Source: Pelobates cultripes (lineage: Eukaryota > Chordata > Amphibia > Anura > Pelobatidae). Taken from it: a stretch of DNA of 64,000 nt. Made by a program: the position numbers and the translations under genes. The stretch is from contig OW240920.1 in NCBI GenBank assembly GCA_933207985.1, positions 133,190,850 through 133,254,849 of the forward strand. The letters are read 5' to 3'. The notes under the pieces are model-generated. The model searched no databases. It saw only the letters and a list, made by a program, of their open reading frames with translations, and was not told where the DNA came from. This document shows, in pieces, positions 1-10,819 of the stretch (position 1 is the first letter of the stretch; each line of letters opens with the position of its first letter).

Positions 1-151
1 CTGGGGGGTCCCCTGTTCGTACCACGAATGAGTCCTTTATAATGGTTCGGATAATCCGTTTGTGTGTCTTTTCGCTTTAAACTTAGCCAGGGACAAACAG
101 TATCCATCGGTTAGCAAACAGTAACATAGTTAGTTTCAGTCTTTTGTAACA
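1..151 (-). repeat. Partial 3' LTR of the Gypsy element
   Basis: Positions 1-151 match 5695-5845 almost exactly (three mismatches seen, near 55-58 and 101). On the minus strand this LTR begins TGTTACAAAAG at 151. The remaining roughly 1 kb lies left of the window, so the second target duplication cannot be seen. Confidence 0.93.
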
Positions 152-166
152 ATGCTCCCTCTTTGT
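152..166 (-). other. Polypurine tract before the 3' LTR
   Basis: On the minus strand the bases just before the LTR are purine rich (AAAGAGGGAGCA), in the position expected for the plus-strand primer of an LTR retrotransposon. Confidence 0.6.
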
Positions 167-233
167 GGAACACTCTGGCAGACACCGTCTGACCCCTTTT
201 CGGGGCGGACTAAGGCTGTCCAGACTCGTAGAG

Positions 234-2690
234 TTATGCTGGGCTGAGATCTGTTTGCCGGGATAATCCGTCGGCGTTGCCGTTCTGCTTCCCGGGTCGG
301 TAGGTGATTGTAAAATTAAAGGGTTAAAGGGATAAGCTCCAGCGTAACAATCTGCCATTGTCCCCAGCGACCCGGTTGAGCCACACTAGCGGGTTATGGT
401 CTGTAACCAGAGTGAACTCTTGTCCATATAAGTAGGGGGTTAACTTCTTTAAGGCCCACACCAGAGCCAAACACTCCTTTTCTACTGCAGCGTAACTGAC
501 TTCGCGTGGTAGGAGTTTTCGGCTGATGTAGGCAATCGGATGTTCCTTCCCATCATCTCCTACTTGGCTGAGGACAGCTCCCAGCCCGAACATGGAAGCG
601 TCTGTATGGACAATAAAACGTCGGTTAGGGGCTGGGGCAGCCAAGACAGGAGCATTAATCAACGCAGTTTTGAGGGCTTGGAAAGCAGTTTCACAGTGGG
701 GAGACCACAGGACCTGTCGGGGAAGGTTTTTCTTCGTCAGGTCAGTCAGGGGTTTGGCAATGGCGCTATACTCTGGTACAAATCTTCGGTAGTACCCAGC
801 GGTACCCAGGAAGGCTAGCACTTGGGTCTTAGTGTGTGGAGTGGGCCAGTTGGCGACCGCTTCTATTTTAGCTGGCTCCGGTCGTTGCTTCCCACAGCCT
901 ACCCGGTGGCCCAGGTACTGCACCTCAGCCATTCCAAAGTGGCATTTTTCTGGCTTTAGCGTCAGGCCGGCGGCTCGAATCTGGTCCAGAACTATTCCCA
1001 CATGAGCCAAGTGTTCCTCCCAGGTCTCACTATGGATCGCTATGTCGTCCAGGTATGCGCAGGCAAACTCCTGGAAGCCATCAAGGAGTCTGTCCACCAA
1101 GCGTTGGAATGTAGCGGGGGCATTCTTCATCCCGAACGGCATGACCTTAAAGTGGTACAAACCGAACGGGGCGACGAAGGCCGACTTGGGCACAGCCTCC
1201 CTGGCCAGGGGAATTTGCCAGTAACCCTTACAGAGGTCAATGGTAGTTAGGTAGTTCCCCCTGGCTATGCGATCTAGCAGCTCATCCACTCTGGGCATGG
1301 GGTAGGCATCGGTGACAGTTTTGTCATTGAGTTTCCGGTAGTCCACACAGAATCTGGTGGTGCCGTCCTTTTTGGGGACCAGAACCACCGGGGATGCCCA
1401 GGGGCTATCGGAAGCTTCAGTGACCCCTAGACGCAGCATCTCATCTATTTCTCTTTTCATGCCTGTCCTTACTGCCTCCGGAATTCGGTAGGGCGCCTGT
1501 CTCAAGGGGTTTTGGCCGGGGGTATCTACTTGGTGCGTGGTCAGCTCAGTGTACCCTGGTTCTTGGGAGAACATGGCTTGTTTCTCTCGGAGCAGTTTGT
1601 GTAGCTGCTCCCTCTCAACTGGGCTAAGTCTGTCCCCAATCTGTACTTGGCTCACTATTTCAGCCGGGGATTTAGGGGTTAATAAGTCGGGTATGGGGAG
1701 ACTATCTGTGTCCTCGTGCGCAGGGCTACATATGGCTGACACTTCCTCGGGTCTCTGCAAGTATTCCTTCAGCATGTTCACGTGAAAGATCTTTCTTAAG
1801 TTTTCATCGTGACAGCTGGCAATTACATAAGTGGTGTCCCCTCTCTTTTCCACTATCTGGTAGGGACCCTGCCAGGCTGCCTGTAGCTTGTCTGCCTTAA
1901 CTGGTTTTAGTACCATGACTTTCTGCCCGAGACAGAAGCTTCTTCGTCGTGCCCCCCGGTCGTACCAGACTTTCTGTCGCCCCTGGGCCGCCTGGAGATT
2001 GGCCTGGACTGACTTAGCCAATTGCTCCATTCGGTCCCGGAGTTCCAGTACGTAAGGCACGATGGGGACCCCGGCGTTCTCGGTCTCTCCCTCCCAGTGC
2101 TCACGGATCAGGTTCAGGGGACCCCGTACCTTGCGACCGTATAACAGCTCAAAGGGAGAGAACCCGGTGGTTTCCTGGGGCACTTCCCGGTAAGCGAACA
2201 AGAGGTGCGGCAGGAACCGTTCCCAGTCCCTATACTCCTGAGTAAAGGTTTTTAACATCTGCTTGAGGGTTCCGTTGAACCGCTCACATAACCCATTGGT
2301 CTGGGGGTGGTACGGAGAGCTAAGCAGGGACTTTATTTTACAAACGTGCCATAGCTGCTGGGTCAGCTCTGCCGTGAACTGTGATCCTCTGTCCGATAGG
2401 ATCTCCCTAGGGAATCCTACCCGAGAGAATACCTGTACTAAGGCATTAGCCACTGTGTCAGCCTGGATATTAGATAAAGCCACAGCTTCTGGGTAGCGGG
2501 TAGCGTAATCCACTATGGTAAGAATGTATCTCTTGCCAGAGGGACTAGGGGTGGCTAGGGGCCCGACTAAGTCGATGGCTACCCGGCTAAACGGCTCGTC
2601 GATAATGGGCATGTTCACGAGGTGTGCCTTGGGGTGTTCTCCTCATTTGCCTACCCGTTGGCATACCTCACACGTATTACAATAGGACCT
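234..2690 (-). pseudogene. Gypsy pol: integrase, reverse transcriptase, RNase H (broken)
   Basis: Uninterrupted from 2618 to 327 (764 residues from the first ATG). Integrase catalytic residues are visible at D16 (AIDLVGP), D76 (LSDRGSQF) and E112 (NGLCERFNG), giving D-D-35-E spacing. A GPYQIVEK segment near residue 251 is the GPY/F module; there is no chromodomain. Reverse transcriptase follows: YLTTIDLCKGYW near 456, PFGMKNAPATF near 494, catalytic YLDD at 522-525. RNase H shows HTDAS (D673), an acidic VEKE near 712 and VTDHNP (D740). An in-frame TGA at 2643-2645 cuts the integrase zinc-finger end from the core, and TAA at 324-326 cuts the last part of RNase H; the same frame then continues to a stop at 234. 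The integrase finger itself starts in the upstream frame. Confidence 0.92.
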
Positions 2691-4534
2691 TACATCGGCA
2701 TGTACTCCTGGCCAGAACAAGGTATGGGTAATACGGTGCAGGGTACTGCCAGGTGCCCGGCTAAGGGGATATCAGGACCCACCCAGAGGATATCCCGCCT
2801 ATACTTGTGGGGTATTACTAACTGCCTCCTCCGGTGGCCCTTTTTCTCTGTGTGTCGGTACAGTCGGCCCTGTTCCCATGCAAAAGTCTCCTGGTCTGGT
2901 CCCCCAGCCCCTGTGTCAGCCCGTTCCCTATATTTTTGGAGCGTTGGATCAGTTTTGGTCTCAGCCTCAAAGGCTGCAGGGGTGTCGCAGGGCAAAGGGG
3001 TAGGAGGGGTGGTCACAGTCGGGTTAAGTCTTACCTGAGCCTCCCGCACTGGTGAAGGGTCTCGTACTCGTCCTGCTTGTGACCGGGTTGTCACGGGATG
3101 TGCCTCAGCGTTGTAAGAAGGGGCATAAGCTGAAGTCATAGGTCCCAGGTCGTTTCCCAGCAAAACTTCGGCTGGCAAATTATCCATAATTCCCACCCTC
3201 ACAAGTCCTTTTCCCGCACCCCAATCCAAGTGTACCTTTGCTGTGGGTAGTTTGTATATGTCCCCGCCAGCCACCCGGACAGCCACTGTGTCAGGAGAGC
3301 GTTTGTATTCGGGAACTAACCGGCTTTGTACCAAGGTGATCGTGGCCCCGGTGTCTCTTAACCCCTGTGTGGGACGACCCTCTAGCAGTACCTCTTGCCG
3401 GTGGTGTTGTCTATTGTCACTGGCGGCATACACAGGATTAGCTTCATGTAGGGGTCCCAGGTACTCTTCTAAAGGACTGTCTTGTTCCAGGCAAAACGCT
3501 CGAGCGGGACGATTGTTTCCCGTTGGAGAGGAGTTATAGTTCCGTGCGGGGTAATTGTTGTTGAGGGGGCAACTCGCTATCAGGTGCCCCGGTTGCTTGC
3601 ACTTATAACATGTGGGTCGGGAGCGTTCCTGAGGGTAGTGGCTGGGTGGCCCCGTGTACCGTGTAGGACCTGCGGGTACAGGGTTGCGAAACTCAGTTCG
3701 TGGAGGTGGTCGGTACCCCTCTCTTGCTTCGGGGCGAGTTACCGTTCGGGCATTACTGAACTCTTGTACTTGCGCATCCCGGTGTTCGTCTGCCAACCGG
3801 GCTGCTTCGTGTAGGTTAGCGGGACGCCGGTCCTTCAACCACTCCCGGTCTTTTTGTTCCAGACCCTCATAAAAATGTTCTAACAAGAAAAGTTCCAATA
3901 TTTCCGTGGCTGTGACGGCCCGACACCCGGTAATCCAGTGGGTAGCAGCTCTCAGCATGCGGTGTGCCCATTCGGCATGTGTGTCATTCGCTTTTTTCTT
4001 TATGTTGAGGAACTGCCTTCTGTAAGTGTCTGGGGTCACAGCGTACCGCTTTAGTAGCGTCTCCTTCACTGTGGGATACTGGGCTACCTCTTCGGCCCTG
4101 AGTGTCCTGAAAGCTTCCATGGCCCGCCCGGTTAACTTTCCTGCCAGGATACGTGGCCACGCTGAAACGGGGATCTGATGCAGAGCACACTGTCTTTCGA
4201 AATCTGCCAAAAATTCATCTATCCCCATCTCGTTTTCCGCGAACGGCTTGAATGCCGCGAACTGAATTTTCGGCTGTTCTGTAGTCTCCGGGGAGCCCGT
4301 GTGGCTATTAGCGGTGCCCCCTTGCTGTGCGGTCACCAGGTTCAGCTCGTGGGCTCGAGCCCGCTGTATGTCCGCCTCGGCTTCTGCCATCAGTTGCTGC
4401 ACCAGCTCTACGGAGGGGTTCGGCCCGTATAGAGGCAGCCTTTCCCGGACAATCCTCGTCTTTTCATCGCTGGGGGTTACCGTCGGTTCTGCCATAGTGA
4501 AGCTTAGATCCAACTCGTTTAGGTCAGCAATCAA
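2690..4534 (-). CDS. Gypsy gag-protease, running into the integrase zinc domain
   Basis: 614 codons. Residues about 90-260 are a retrotransposon Gag capsid-like region, followed by a basic, proline-rich stretch and one CCHC zinc knuckle at residues 309-322 (CYKCKQPGHLIASC). The aspartic protease active site is DTGA at 394-397, with a second conserved block ending LGNDLG near 463. The last 60 residues begin the His-His part of the integrase zinc domain. The frame is lost near 2740-2750 by a one-base shift, after which the Cys-Cys half is readable in the next frame. Translation may start at the second methionine (residue 14, MAEP); the sequence does not decide. It lies directly downstream of the 5' LTR and primer-binding region. 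Confidence 0.88.
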   Translation of the reverse strand: MIADLNELDLSFTMAEPTVTPSDEKTRIVRERLPLYGPNPSVELVQQLMAEAEADIQRARAHELNLVTAQQGGTANSHTGSPETTEQPKIQFAAFKPFAENEMGIDEFLADFERQCALHQIPVSAWPRILAGKLTGRAMEAFRTLRAEEVAQYPTVKETLLKRYAVTPDTYRRQFLNIKKKANDTHAEWAHRMLRAATHWITGCRAVTATEILELFLLEHFYEGLEQKDREWLKDRRPANLHEAARLADEHRDAQVQEFSNARTVTRPEAREGYRPPPRTEFRNPVPAGPTRYTGPPSHYPQERSRPTCYKCKQPGHLIASCPLNNNYPARNYNSSPTGNNRPARAFCLEQDSPLEEYLGPLHEANPVYAASDNRQHHRQEVLLEGRPTQGLRDTGATITLVQSRLVPEYKRSPDTVAVRVAGGDIYKLPTAKVHLDWGAGKGLVRVGIMDNLPAEVLLGNDLGPMTSAYAPSYNAEAHPVTTRSQAGRVRDPSPVREAQVRLNPTVTTPPTPLPCDTPAAFEAETKTDPTLQKYRERADTGAGGPDQETFAWEQGRLYRHTEKKGHRRRQLVIPHKYRRDILWVGPDIPLAGHLAVPCTVLPIPCSGQEYMPM

Positions 4535-4662
4535 TTCCCTTCTCAGCGGTTACTTGCGTTTCCCCCACGGCTCTCCAGTAAATCCTTTAGTGTGGTACGC
4601 TTCAGCTTATCGTAGTTGCTCTCCATCCGTCTTATATATCTCTCTCAGGAATGCCAGGATGA

Positions 4663-4681
4663 TCCCACCACTGCCACCAAT
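4663..4681 (-). other. Candidate tRNA primer-binding site
   Basis: On the minus strand the bases right after the LTR end (…GTAACA) read TTGGTGGCAGTGGTGGGA. Position and TGG start fit a primer-binding site. I cannot assign the tRNA without a search. Confidence 0.6.
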
Positions 4682-5845
4682 TGTTACGATTGCCCCCGGT
4701 CTAGCAGGAGGGTTGATCGCTTGGATGTCCTGGTTTCCGCTGTAGAGAGTCAAACGGAGGTCTTTCGGTAGCAAGCTGCAAGTGTAGAATATCCCCAAGC
4801 ACGAAATAAGCATCAATATCCCGGATCCCTACAACATGAGTCGAGGCTGCAAGTTGAGGGTCCAAACGAACTGGCTTTACTGGCACATAGCATGGCAATT
4901 TATGTGATTCCTCAGGTCCAAGGACAGCCCCCTGTGGACCTGATGGAATACAGGTACAGTACAAACAGGTAACCAATCACAGTACACTGTATCATTTGAA
5001 TTAGTACCTGCCCAGCTTGGAGATAATGAGGCCAACGGTTTTACAATCTAATTATCTCCAAGCGCACAAAAGACCACGTTTTATTATGTCCCAGAAAACT
5101 ACATAAAAATCCATAACTTGTACATTATTACAGGAAAACCATTAATTCTACCATTCATCTGAAGGCTCGCGTTCGTGTAGATAAAACAGGCGAATGGCGC
5201 TCTAATCTCACGAACAGAATGGACTGTTCCTGCTGTATAAAGTCCGTTCGGCATTTTGAGATTGTGAGTCTTGGTTGGCGGCCATGTTTTCTGCTGATTT
5301 AGCGAGCAGCGGGACTTCGTGTATGACTCCTGGAACTAAACTCGGTATCAGTTCATGCGAAGTCCCGCTGTTTGTCTGGTAGTGGGGCTCGTTCGGTAAG
5401 GGAATGGGGGCCAACTGGTAGCAGGGTACTTGACCTGCGGTTAACCGCAGAAACCACAAGTTAATGACCGCCACACGGCCCACGGTAGGGGGTCGTCATT
5501 CGGTTGTTAGTTCGGTGGATTCCGTTCGGTATTTAGAGGCGAACGTCGATGCCCCCAGGCTTATCAATTACGTTGTGGTTAACCGCAAACCGCAGCTGCC
5601 TGGGTGGTTAATGGCTGCCACACGCCGCTGGCTGGGTGGTCGAGCGTTCGGCAGTTTGCGGGGTGACGGGGTTAAGTGGCGGCACACGCCAATTCTGGGG
5701 GGTCCCCTGTTCGTACCACGAATGAGTCCTTTATAATGGTTCGGATAATCCGTTCGTGCGTCTTTTCGCTTTAAACTTAGCCAGGGACAAACAATATCCA
5801 TCGGTTAGCAAACAGTAACATAGTTAGTTTCAGTCTTTTGTAACA
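4682..5845 (-). repeat. 5' LTR of the Gypsy element (1164 bp)
   Basis: Bounded by TGTTAC at 4682 and GTAACA at 5845, so it has TG…CA ends with 6-bp inverted termini. The right end matches the 151 bp at the window start. The body is rich in GTTCG/CGAAC words. It should hold the promoter and polyadenylation signals; I did not locate a convincing TATA box. Confidence 0.9.
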
Positions 5846-6195
5846 CAGACCCCTTCAGCTTAATGAAGTGGTCTGGGTGCCAGGTCCAGCTAGGACTAAC
5901 CCATTTTTTAATAAACATAGCAGTTTCAGAGAAATTCTCATTGACAGCCACTAGAGGCGCTTGCGTGCTTCTCACTGTGATTTTCACAGTGAGAGCACGC
6001 CAGCGTCCATAGGAAAGCATTGTAAATGCTTTCCTATGCGACCGGCTGAATGTGCGTGCAGCTCTTGCCGCGCGTGCGCATTCAGCCGACGGGGCGGAAC
6101 GGAGGAGGAGAGAAGGAGGAGAGCTCTCCGCCCAGCGCTGGAAAAAGGTAATTTTAATCCCCTTTCCAGAGCCGGGCACTATAGTGGTCCTTTAA
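5846..6195. mobile_element. piggyBac-type MITE, right part, split by the Gypsy insertion
   Basis: Closely matches the complete copy at 57847-58324, including an inner palindrome around an 8-base cap (TTCTCACTGTGATTTTCACAGTGAGA) and the end AGTGGTCCTTTAA. The match starts about 27 bp inside the MITE, exactly where the Gypsy LTR ends, so the LTR element landed in this copy and its left end is outside the window. The MITE end carries TTAA. Confidence 0.8.
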
Positions 6196-6202
6196 GGGGT
6201 TA

Positions 6203-6785
6203 ATGAGGTTGTTCAGGTGAGAACTATAGCTCCCTGCAGCCTTTCTCATGTAAACACTGTATTTTCTGAGAAAATACAGTGTTTACATTGAAAGCTAGGA
6301 ACACCTCCAGTTGCAGTCACTTAGAGTGAACCAGAGAGACTTCTGAGTTGATGGTGGCATAATATGCCTCCATCCACTCAGATCTGCGGTGCACGAGCAT
6401 GCTGTGATTCAGTATCTCCTCCCACTGCATGCAGACACTGAACTTTCCTCATAGAGATTCATTGATTCAATTAATCTCTGAGGAGATGCTGATTGGCCAG
6501 GGCTGTGTTTGAATCATGCTGGCTCTGCCCCTGATCTGCCTCCTTGTCAGTCTCACCCAATCCTATGGGGAAGCACTGTAATTGGATCAGGCTATCACAT
6601 GTCAGCAGACTACTTGTTTTTCCTGAGCCTAACAGCATGCAGATTTACAGCTTCTGGCTTGAATACAGTAAGATTTTTACTATATTTATGGAGGCATGAG
6701 GGGCCCAGGTGGGCTAGATGGTCGTGTTAACACTATAGGGACAGGAATACATGTAGTTGCACTGGTGACTATAGTGTCCCTTTAA
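6203..6785. mobile_element. piggyBac-type MITE, left end truncated
   Basis: Same family as 22950-23442: the left part (AATGAGGTTGTTCAGGTGAG) matches the inner stem of that copy and the right end is CTATAGTGTCCCTTTAA. A strong inner hairpin lies at 6250-6290 (TGTAAACACTGTATTTTCTG and its complement). The outer left TIR is missing. Confidence 0.6.
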
Positions 6786-8169
6786 ACTGCAAAAAGTCTT
6801 CAAGGTTGCTATGCTTCCAGTCTGCCTTCTTTGGCCTTAAATTTGAAATTCACACTGAAATCATTTTGTCATCAGCAGTGACAACCCTGCCTCTTTCTTT
6901 TAAAGTGCCCCTCCAGGGCAGCCCATGCGCAGAGGCCTGGTAAAGAGCTCTTGCATGGGGGAAAATTTCACACTTGCTTGACAGGTGTCTTATCTCTATT
7001 GTCCTCATAAATGGGACGGACCCCTAAAGGACAAGAGAGATGGTGCTGAGAGATTGTGTTTTGTGTGTTGTTTGTGTTGGTAGGTTGCCTGTTGTGTTTG
7101 TGTACTGCTTGTAGTATTGTATGTCTGTGGGGACATTGCTTATGGTGTAGTATTGCATATTCGTGGGGATGCTGCTTAAGCTGTTGCATATTTGTAGATA
7201 ATGTGTGCGTGGCTGTGTGTGTTGATGGGGCTGTTTGTGGTGTATTGTGTGAAGAGGGCTGTTTCTGATGTAATGTTTTTATATGGAGCGGATAAAGGCT
7301 GTAGTCTGTGTGTGGCAAGGCATTGTAGTGTGACGAGGAAATAACGTGTGTGAATGAGTCGGATTTGAGGCTGTAGCATGGGAAGATGGATCTATAGTGT
7401 AGGGGGTTATATGGTCTTTAGTGTGGAGGGGTTTCCGAATTGTAGAATGGGAAGAAGGATCTTTAGTGTAGTTGGTTATAGGGACTCTAGTGTAGCGGCG
7501 GATAGGAGCTGTAGTGTAAGTGGGATAGGGGCTTGTAGTGTGGAGGTCTGTAGAGGGGGAAAATAAAGCTGTAATGGGGACATAGAAGCTATCTTGTAAA
7601 GGGGAATATGGACAGTATTTTAGAGGGGGACAGAGGCTGTGGTGTAGATGGGATGGAGGGTATACACTGTAGTGTTGGGGGGTGTAGTGGAATAGAGATT
7701 GTGGTTTAGAGAAGAAAATAAGGGATGTAGTGTAGGGGCAGTAGGTGTGTTAGGCATTTTAAAAATAATGGTTATTTTTTTAAATAGTTTATTCCACCTC
7801 CTTCTTGCTTGCCTTGGTCTAGGGAGGATTCCTGATGGTCCCAGTGGGCTAAATATTATCTACATCCCTGGCAGGTAAGGACAACATGTACAGTAGCACT
7901 GAGGATGGCGCTAGATAAAAAAAATAAAAATCTGAGCATTGCCATGGTAATCCACTGCGACCCTCTGTTCCACTATAGGAAACTAAGCACAGACAAGCTC
8001 CTTAGGATCCCATGGCAAGTACACTGGCATCAGAAACAGCCTGTCTCTCATGTCTGCAGGGCGTACCCTCAGACCGGTGCCTGTTAGCAACTCCCCCCAC
8101 CCCCATTATGCCTCAGATGCACTATTAAAATCAATCCCACAGAAAGGTAAAAAGCAGACTGGACAGAGG
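6786..8169. other. Non-coding stretch with a degenerate G-rich tandem repeat
   Basis: No gene seen. From about 7370 to 7745 a degenerate GT/GG-rich tandem repeat with words like TGTAGTGTAGGGG recurs roughly every 25-35 bp. Apparent reading frames here are low-complexity translations. 7746-8169 holds nothing I recognise. Confidence 0.5.
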
Positions 8170-8791
8170 AGAACTGTCACGACCCCCCGCTCGCGGCAGC
8201 ACGTGGTCGCACCCGATCGGAGCCACCACGCTGACAGGTTGGAGGAATTACCTGTTTAGCCAAGAGCCGGAAGCCGACCCACTGGGGCATCTGTCCCCTC
8301 CACAGGCAGGATCCAAAATGGTGCCAACCACAAGGTCACGGCCATTTGTAGCTCCGTGTCCAAAGGTCACGTGAACGTGCATGTGACGTCACGACGTCGA
8401 CGCACGTTCTGGGGTCAGAGGCCAAGCTCTGACCAATCACAGCCCAAGGAGGGATATTTAAACCCCTGACTTTCCCTAGCTCATTGCCCTGTCATGGTTT
8501 CTGTTGCTGGTTCCCGAGAGTGTGTTTTCTTGTCCTTGTTATTGATATTCCCGGTATTCTGACTTTGGCTATTCCTGACTATTCTGATCTCTGGTTTCCC
8601 TGACTTGGTTTCTTATGGATCTTGTGTATTTCTGGCTTCCTTGACCTTGGCTTTTCCTTGATCATTCTCTGTCTTTCAACGTATTAATCCGGCCATTCTT
8701 AGGACCGGTTTACGTTCTGTCTATTTTTCTATTCTATGTAGATGTTACATAGTTTTGCGTGTTGGATCACATTAGTAGTCGTGACAAGAAC
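8170..8791 (+). mobile_element. Solo LTR with 5-bp target duplication
   Basis: The LTR is 8175-8786 (612 bp). It starts TGTCACGAC and ends GTCGTGACA, a 9-bp near-perfect inverted terminus, and is flanked by AGAAC on both sides (8170-8174 and 8787-8791). A TATA-like GGGATATTTAAACCCC lies at 8453-8468. The end part resembles the complement of the LTR at 51619-52105, so the two belong to one family. Five-base duplications fit Gypsy-type elements. No internal region is present, so it is a solo LTR. Confidence 0.85.
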
Positions 8792-10530
8792 AAAATGGAG
8801 GCATCCAGCTATTGAGATCCAGCACAAAGAAGAAAAGATAATAAATACAAATAAAGGGTGAGAGTTTGATCCTTAAGATATAGGGGGTATAAGTGAAGAT
8901 AAACTGAAATTTTAAAAAAATTTAAAATTAAATAAAGGCTTTTAATGCCTATCTTCTAACTCTCTGAGAGCTACATTCCAGAAACAGCAGGAGCTAATGC
9001 CCAAAGGAAAACTGTACTCAAACAGAGAAGTGGGCATATGTTATGACATATCCTTGCCTTTTTCGTTGTTATGTCTCCTCCTCCCGACCAATGTATAGGT
9101 TGCTACTGATGCTCTCTGGGATCTCAATGAAAGCAAATGTGGGATAAAAGCGCATACTGCTCAGGCAGGTACTCAATATGAAGGAATCACATAATCTACC
9201 TAATAGAAAGGTGTGCAGCAAGATTCTGTTCCCCAGTACCCCTTCTGACAGTTACCTGGGGGTACTACCCTTTTCCTCTTAGTAGCCTGATGGAACACTT
9301 TACTGCTGATCTTTCTTTTTATAAAAGGCAGCTGCTGTGGGAACGCCTATGCTGGGAGATAATCATTGTACATCAAGCAAAACCAATTTGAGCTGCTCAC
9401 ACCTCAAAACTGCTAATTTTGTCATGATCATCTTCATTTTCACATCATGGGAGAACCATGTTGACATGCCCATTCTGTGGAAAGCCCTGACATGTTTCTG
9501 GGAAGGGCCATCCATAATGTGTGTCGCCAATGACTCAAGTTTAATTGTTTCTTTGAATTTTGTATATATGATCCTGTCGCACATTACTCCAAGATAATTA
9601 TCTCCAACTATTCTAGGCTTTTTTTTTCCCTGTAAATGATTTTCATGAACTTAAATCACTATGTTGTATTAAGATTGTATTGGTCATACATATACATAAC
9701 ACTTGATACTTGCATATGTATTTATTAGGCATTTTAACTTTTTTGTTTGTATTTTTATTTTCAACAATATGACAATACAAAAAAAAGGAAAAAGATTGTA
9801 AGATTCATGTAAGGACAACCGCAAATCTGTTATGTTACTGCCCGGAGTCGTGAGGAAAGAATAAGAGAAAAAAAAAAAAAAAGTAGACAGTGCATGATTG
9901 AAATTGTGTAGGTGGATCCGTACTGGCAATACATGTGGAGTTAAACCAGGCGATCCACCATGCGTCTCACCCTTTTACAAAGTAGGAAGGGACAATATGG
10001 ATAGGAAGAAAGACAAGGGTAGTAAGAAAAAGGGTACGAAAAAAACACACACACAATATACTCTCGCGCACACATAGATACATATTGAAGCCCCACCGGT
10101 CATACGAAACATAGGCCCAGGGAGGAAGTAAATAGAGCTAACTGATCGCTCTATACGCTGTAAGTGTATATCCTTTTATTTTATATTCTATACAATATAT
10201 TTGTCCTATTGACCCCTTTTCTCGTTACATATTATTCTACATCTGATAATTTTTTTCAAGACACTACTACCTCTTTTATGTGTGATCATTTGTGATAAAG
10301 TGGCTACAGCAAAAAACTCAGTACCTCCTTTTGAAAATGTAATGCCATAGTAGGAGGATCGAAATATATGTGATAAAAATAGGTAAGTGAAAAACCGTAT
10401 GCACCTCTATGTAACAGGATCCTGGATGATATTAAAACTTATCTTTTATTAAATCAAAGAAAGATAAAAAGTCATCAGGTAATTCTGAGCCAAATAATAC
10501 AACACTCAATTGGGCAAACAGAAAAAGCAA
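8792..10530. other. Non-coding; L1-like 3' tail remnant near 9735-9900
   Basis: No gene seen. Around 9735-9790 the minus strand reads like an L1-type 3' end (TTGTCATATTGTTGAAAATAAAAA). A short CA tract is at 10048-10058. The rest is AT-rich and unrecognised. Confidence 0.35.
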
Positions 10531-10819
10531 GACATAAACGAATCCATATTATGAATATCTACTAAATGGTGACAACGTGTCTCATTGGTACCTTCGCTGA
10601 TTTGTTGTCGACTGCCTAATAAACAAACAGAAAAAACAAAGCAAAATACTAATATATATATTTTTTTTTTAAAACACCTGATACTATATTTTACCTGTCG
10701 TACTGAATGAGCTGTTTGATATGTAGAGGCCAAGTTACCTCTATATATCAAATAGCTCATTCAGAACAACGGTTTAAATATAGTATCTAGTAGTTAGCAT
10801 AATATGGGAATAATAGTGT
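10531..10819. repeat. Left arm of a 3.8-kb foldback, with its own palindrome
   Basis: 10531-10632 is the reverse complement, with some mismatches, of 14204-14306, and 10791-10819 of 14068-14096. Between them, 10671-10789 is itself palindromic (CTGAATGAGC…GCTCATTCAG around the loop CCAAGTTA). Together this is an inverted-repeat element of unknown class. Confidence 0.75.

Larger units (their letters stand above)
1..5845 (-). mobile_element. Gmr1-type Ty3/Gypsy LTR retrotransposon (3' end cut by window edge)
   Basis: The element reads on the minus strand: 5' LTR at 4682-5845, then gag-protease, integrase, reverse transcriptase and RNase H, and the start of the 3' LTR at 151-1. The coding order is protease, integrase, reverse transcriptase, RNase H. 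Ordinary Gypsy elements put integrase last; integrase-first order in a Gypsy-type pol is the hallmark of the Gmr1 group described from deuterostomes (established knowledge). The visible 151 bp of the 3' LTR differ from the 5' LTR at three positions by my reading, so the insertion is fairly young. Pol nevertheless carries a frameshift and two nonsense codons, so this copy looks unable to make a full polyprotein. Confidence 0.93.
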
